A stretch of 5,749 bases of DNA from DATKWV01 sp035529405. GTDB taxonomy: Bacteria; Planctomycetota; Phycisphaerae; Sedimentisphaerales; Anaerobacaceae. Both the position numbers and the translations under genes were made by a program. The notes beneath the pieces were generated by a model. The model made no database searches, had not been told where the DNA came from, and saw nothing but the letters and a program-made list of their open reading frames with translations. The stretch spans positions 1 through 5,749 of the forward strand of contig DATKWV010000030.1 of assembly GCA_035529405.1 (NCBI GenBank), given 5' to 3'. This document shows positions 5,740-5,749 of the stretch, piece after piece (positions within the stretch are counted from its first letter, which is position 1; each line of letters opens with the position of its first letter).

Positions 5740-5749
5740 AAAAATTATC
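5736..5749 (+). CDS. Possible start of next gene (only 4 codons visible)
   Basis: ATG 5736-5738 overlaps the TGA of the zinc-ribbon gene in an ATGA arrangement and reads M-K-K-L before the window ends. The overlap and the Lys-Lys start are typical of a coupled downstream gene, but four codons cannot identify anything and no strong Shine-Dalgarno precedes it. It may be chance. Confidence 0.3.

Noticed and set aside
1..5749. CRISPR array, insertion sequence, tRNA, rRNA or defence island
   Set aside because: No regularly spaced repeats, transposase motifs, tRNA-like folds or defence-protein motifs were seen on either strand.

Overview
The window looks like an ordinary stretch of a bacterial chromosome, most likely from a planctomycete and possibly the Phycisphaerae side of the phylum. 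This placement is inference. It rests on a Gfo/Idh/MocA-type oxidoreductase tail followed closely by a DUF6807 ('PmoA-like') lipoprotein candidate, a pairing I associate with Planctomycetes and Bacteroidetes, and on the general character of the proteins. No rRNA, tRNA, CRISPR array, transposase or phage gene was seen. All recognisable genes lie on the + strand.

Left part (1-1429): the last 43 codons of an oxidoreductase of the Gfo/Idh/MocA family, a 37-base gap, then a complete exported DUF6807 protein with a clear Shine-Dalgarno. The two are probably one transcription unit, and a role in carbohydrate or glycoside breakdown is a reasonable guess. A non-coding spacer (1430-1624) follows. It is crowded with short inverted repeats, including a near-perfect 20-base palindrome at 1513-1532, and resembles a degenerate dispersed palindromic element.

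Middle part (1625-2764): a radical SAM protein with a CxxxCxxC cluster motif and a C-terminal helix-hairpin-helix DNA-binding segment (COG4277-like). Relatives are suspected to act in DNA modification or repair. A 203-base spacer follows with no convincing terminator.

Right part (2968-5739): a full-length FtsK/SpoIIIE DNA translocase with four-helix membrane domain, basic linker, alpha/beta motor and gamma domain, for pumping chromosome ends through the closing septum. After it come a candidate sigma-70 promoter and a small FmdB-type zinc-ribbon protein. The zinc-ribbon stop codon overlaps an ATG that may start the next gene at the window edge.

The genes do not form one obvious pathway: there is a sugar-related pair on the left, then two proteins that probably act on DNA, then a small zinc protein. 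I did not find a convincing undescribed multi-gene system. The most useful items for a second look are the divergent, apparently partnerless radical SAM/HhH protein, the palindrome cluster in front of it, and the DUF6807/oxidoreductase pair.
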